Assembly (NCBI RefSeq): GCF_023806465.1 | Contig: NZ_JAMSLS010000002.1 | Span: forward strand, 558,001-622,000 | DNA length: 64,000 nucleotides | From: Thermomicrobium sp. CFH 73360 | Lineage (GTDB): Bacteria > Chloroflexota > Chloroflexia > Thermomicrobiales > Thermomicrobiaceae | Reading direction: 5' to 3' | In this document: positions 63,664 to 64,000 of the stretch, piece after piece | How positions within the stretch are numbered: position 1 is the first letter of the stretch | Layout of the letters: each line of letters starts with the position of its first letter | Notes under the pieces: generated by a model | Database searches by the model: none | Seen by the model: the letters and a program-made list of their open reading frames with translations, nothing else | What the model was told of the DNA's origin: nothing | Translations under genes and position numbers: made by a program

Positions 63664-63695
63664 GACTGCCCCCGGTGCCCTCGCCGGGGGCAGTC
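63664..63695 (-). terminator. Intrinsic terminator after spoVS
   Basis: GACTGCCCCCGG and CCGGGGGCAGTC form a perfect 12-bp stem with an 8-base loop. On the minus strand it is followed by TCTCTATCTT, so transcription of spoVS would end here before the PHP gene. Confidence 0.8.
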
Positions 63696-63700
63696 CTCGT

Positions 63701-63955
63701 TCAGCGCGGTTCGACAATCAGCCGGATCGCTGTGCGATCCTCGTTCCCGATCGTGACCGTAATGAATGAGGGGAGACACACGGCATCAATACCCGACTCG
63801 GCGAGGTAATCGCGGGCGATCGCCACCGCCTTGATCGCCTGATTGGCCGCACCAGCACCGATGGCCTGGACCTCAGCCCGCCCAACTTCCCGAACGACAC
63901 CTGCGATCGCGCCAGCGACTGCGCTCGGGCGAGAGCGCGCTGACACCTTGAGCAC
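63701..63955 (-). CDS. spoVS: Stage V sporulation protein S-like (SpoVS)
   Basis: An 84-residue protein nearly colinear with SpoVS: LKVSARSRPSAVAGAIAGVV, EVQAIGAGAANQAIKAVAIAR, DAVCLPSFI and a C-terminal AIRLIVEPR. In Bacillus it affects spore coat and septation; it is also found in many non-sporulating thermophiles with an Alba-like (nucleic-acid binding) fold, so its role here is unclear. The start is GTG 63955 with GGAG seven bases before it. Ends 5 bases before the terminator hairpin, so it is probably a single-gene transcript. Confidence 0.85.
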   Translation of the reverse strand: MLKVSARSRPSAVAGAIAGVVREVGRAEVQAIGAGAANQAIKAVAIARDYLAESGIDAVCLPSFITVTIGNEDRTAIRLIVEPR

Positions 63956-64000
63956 CTCGCTCCGCCGCTTCTGACCACCCGCTTGACCGCCGGACCGGGG

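Noticed and set aside
1-64000. CRISPR array, insertion sequence, prophage or rRNA
   Set aside because: No regularly spaced repeats, transposase or integrase motifs, or rRNA signatures were seen.

Overview
The window looks like chromosomal DNA from a thermophilic Chloroflexota bacterium, most likely class Thermomicrobia (Thermomicrobium / Thermorudis / Sphaerobacter type). This is inferred from gene content, not from a marker gene: GC-rich, tightly overlapped genes (many ATGA junctions), a SpoVS protein, a MutL-like protein beside a barrel-like partner of the kind I associate with Chloroflexi, a MoaD-MoaE fusion and a fused RNase-like PIN/TRAM membrane protein. No phage, transposase, CRISPR array or rRNA was seen, and there is one tRNA (Arg-TCT).

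Left part (1-7 kb, minus strand): three glycosyltransferase genes of a surface polysaccharide set, one a tandem GT2-GT2 fusion and one cut by the window edge, then a giant seven-PAS/GAF/GGDEF sensor. 7.9-15.8 kb: endonuclease III, a nitroreductase, a MidA-type methyltransferase, a TrmH-type rRNA/tRNA methyltransferase, a decayed TetR gene translationally joined to an ABC-2 exporter, a DJ-1/PfpI protein and pyrF. 15.8-22.7 kb: a membrane protein that combines a sigma-region-4-like helix-turn-helix, a zinc anti-sigma-like motif and a propeller-like outer part, convergent with a four-gene operon (ABC ATPase, ABC permease, response regulator, histidine kinase).

22.9-28.7 kb: threonine dehydratase behind a strongly structured leader, coupled to a TPR protein and followed by a PP2C-like/propeller membrane protein. 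28.7-33.0 kb (minus): RicT-like protein, holB, NERD-like membrane protein, MscS channel and a coiled-coil protein in one run. 33.5-39.9 kb (plus): protoglobin with its own promoter and inverted repeats, then a ROK repressor with a XylR-like operator at its promoter, driving a sugar ABC transporter (binding protein and two permeases, no ATPase). 40.3-43.6 kb: MarR regulator with a cysteine cluster, tRNA-Arg, small membrane protein, moaD-moaE fusion and moeA.

44.5-56.5 kb: rel (ppGpp), convergent with lysA-rpoD-obg; then an ABC-F ATPase, coaE, an M19 dipeptidase-like protein and an M50 protease with CBS domains. 56.5-64 kb (minus): a long run from spoVS through a PHP phosphoesterase, PIN/TRAM membrane protein, ispD, ispF, dtd, zinc-ribbon membrane protein, MutL-like ATPase-fold protein and a barrel-like partner. 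The last three genes are the best candidate for an uncharacterised conserved system. Long non-coding stretches (7.0-7.9, 33.0-33.5, 34.3-35.1 and 43.6-44.5 kb) hold hairpins and repeats but no convincing gene.
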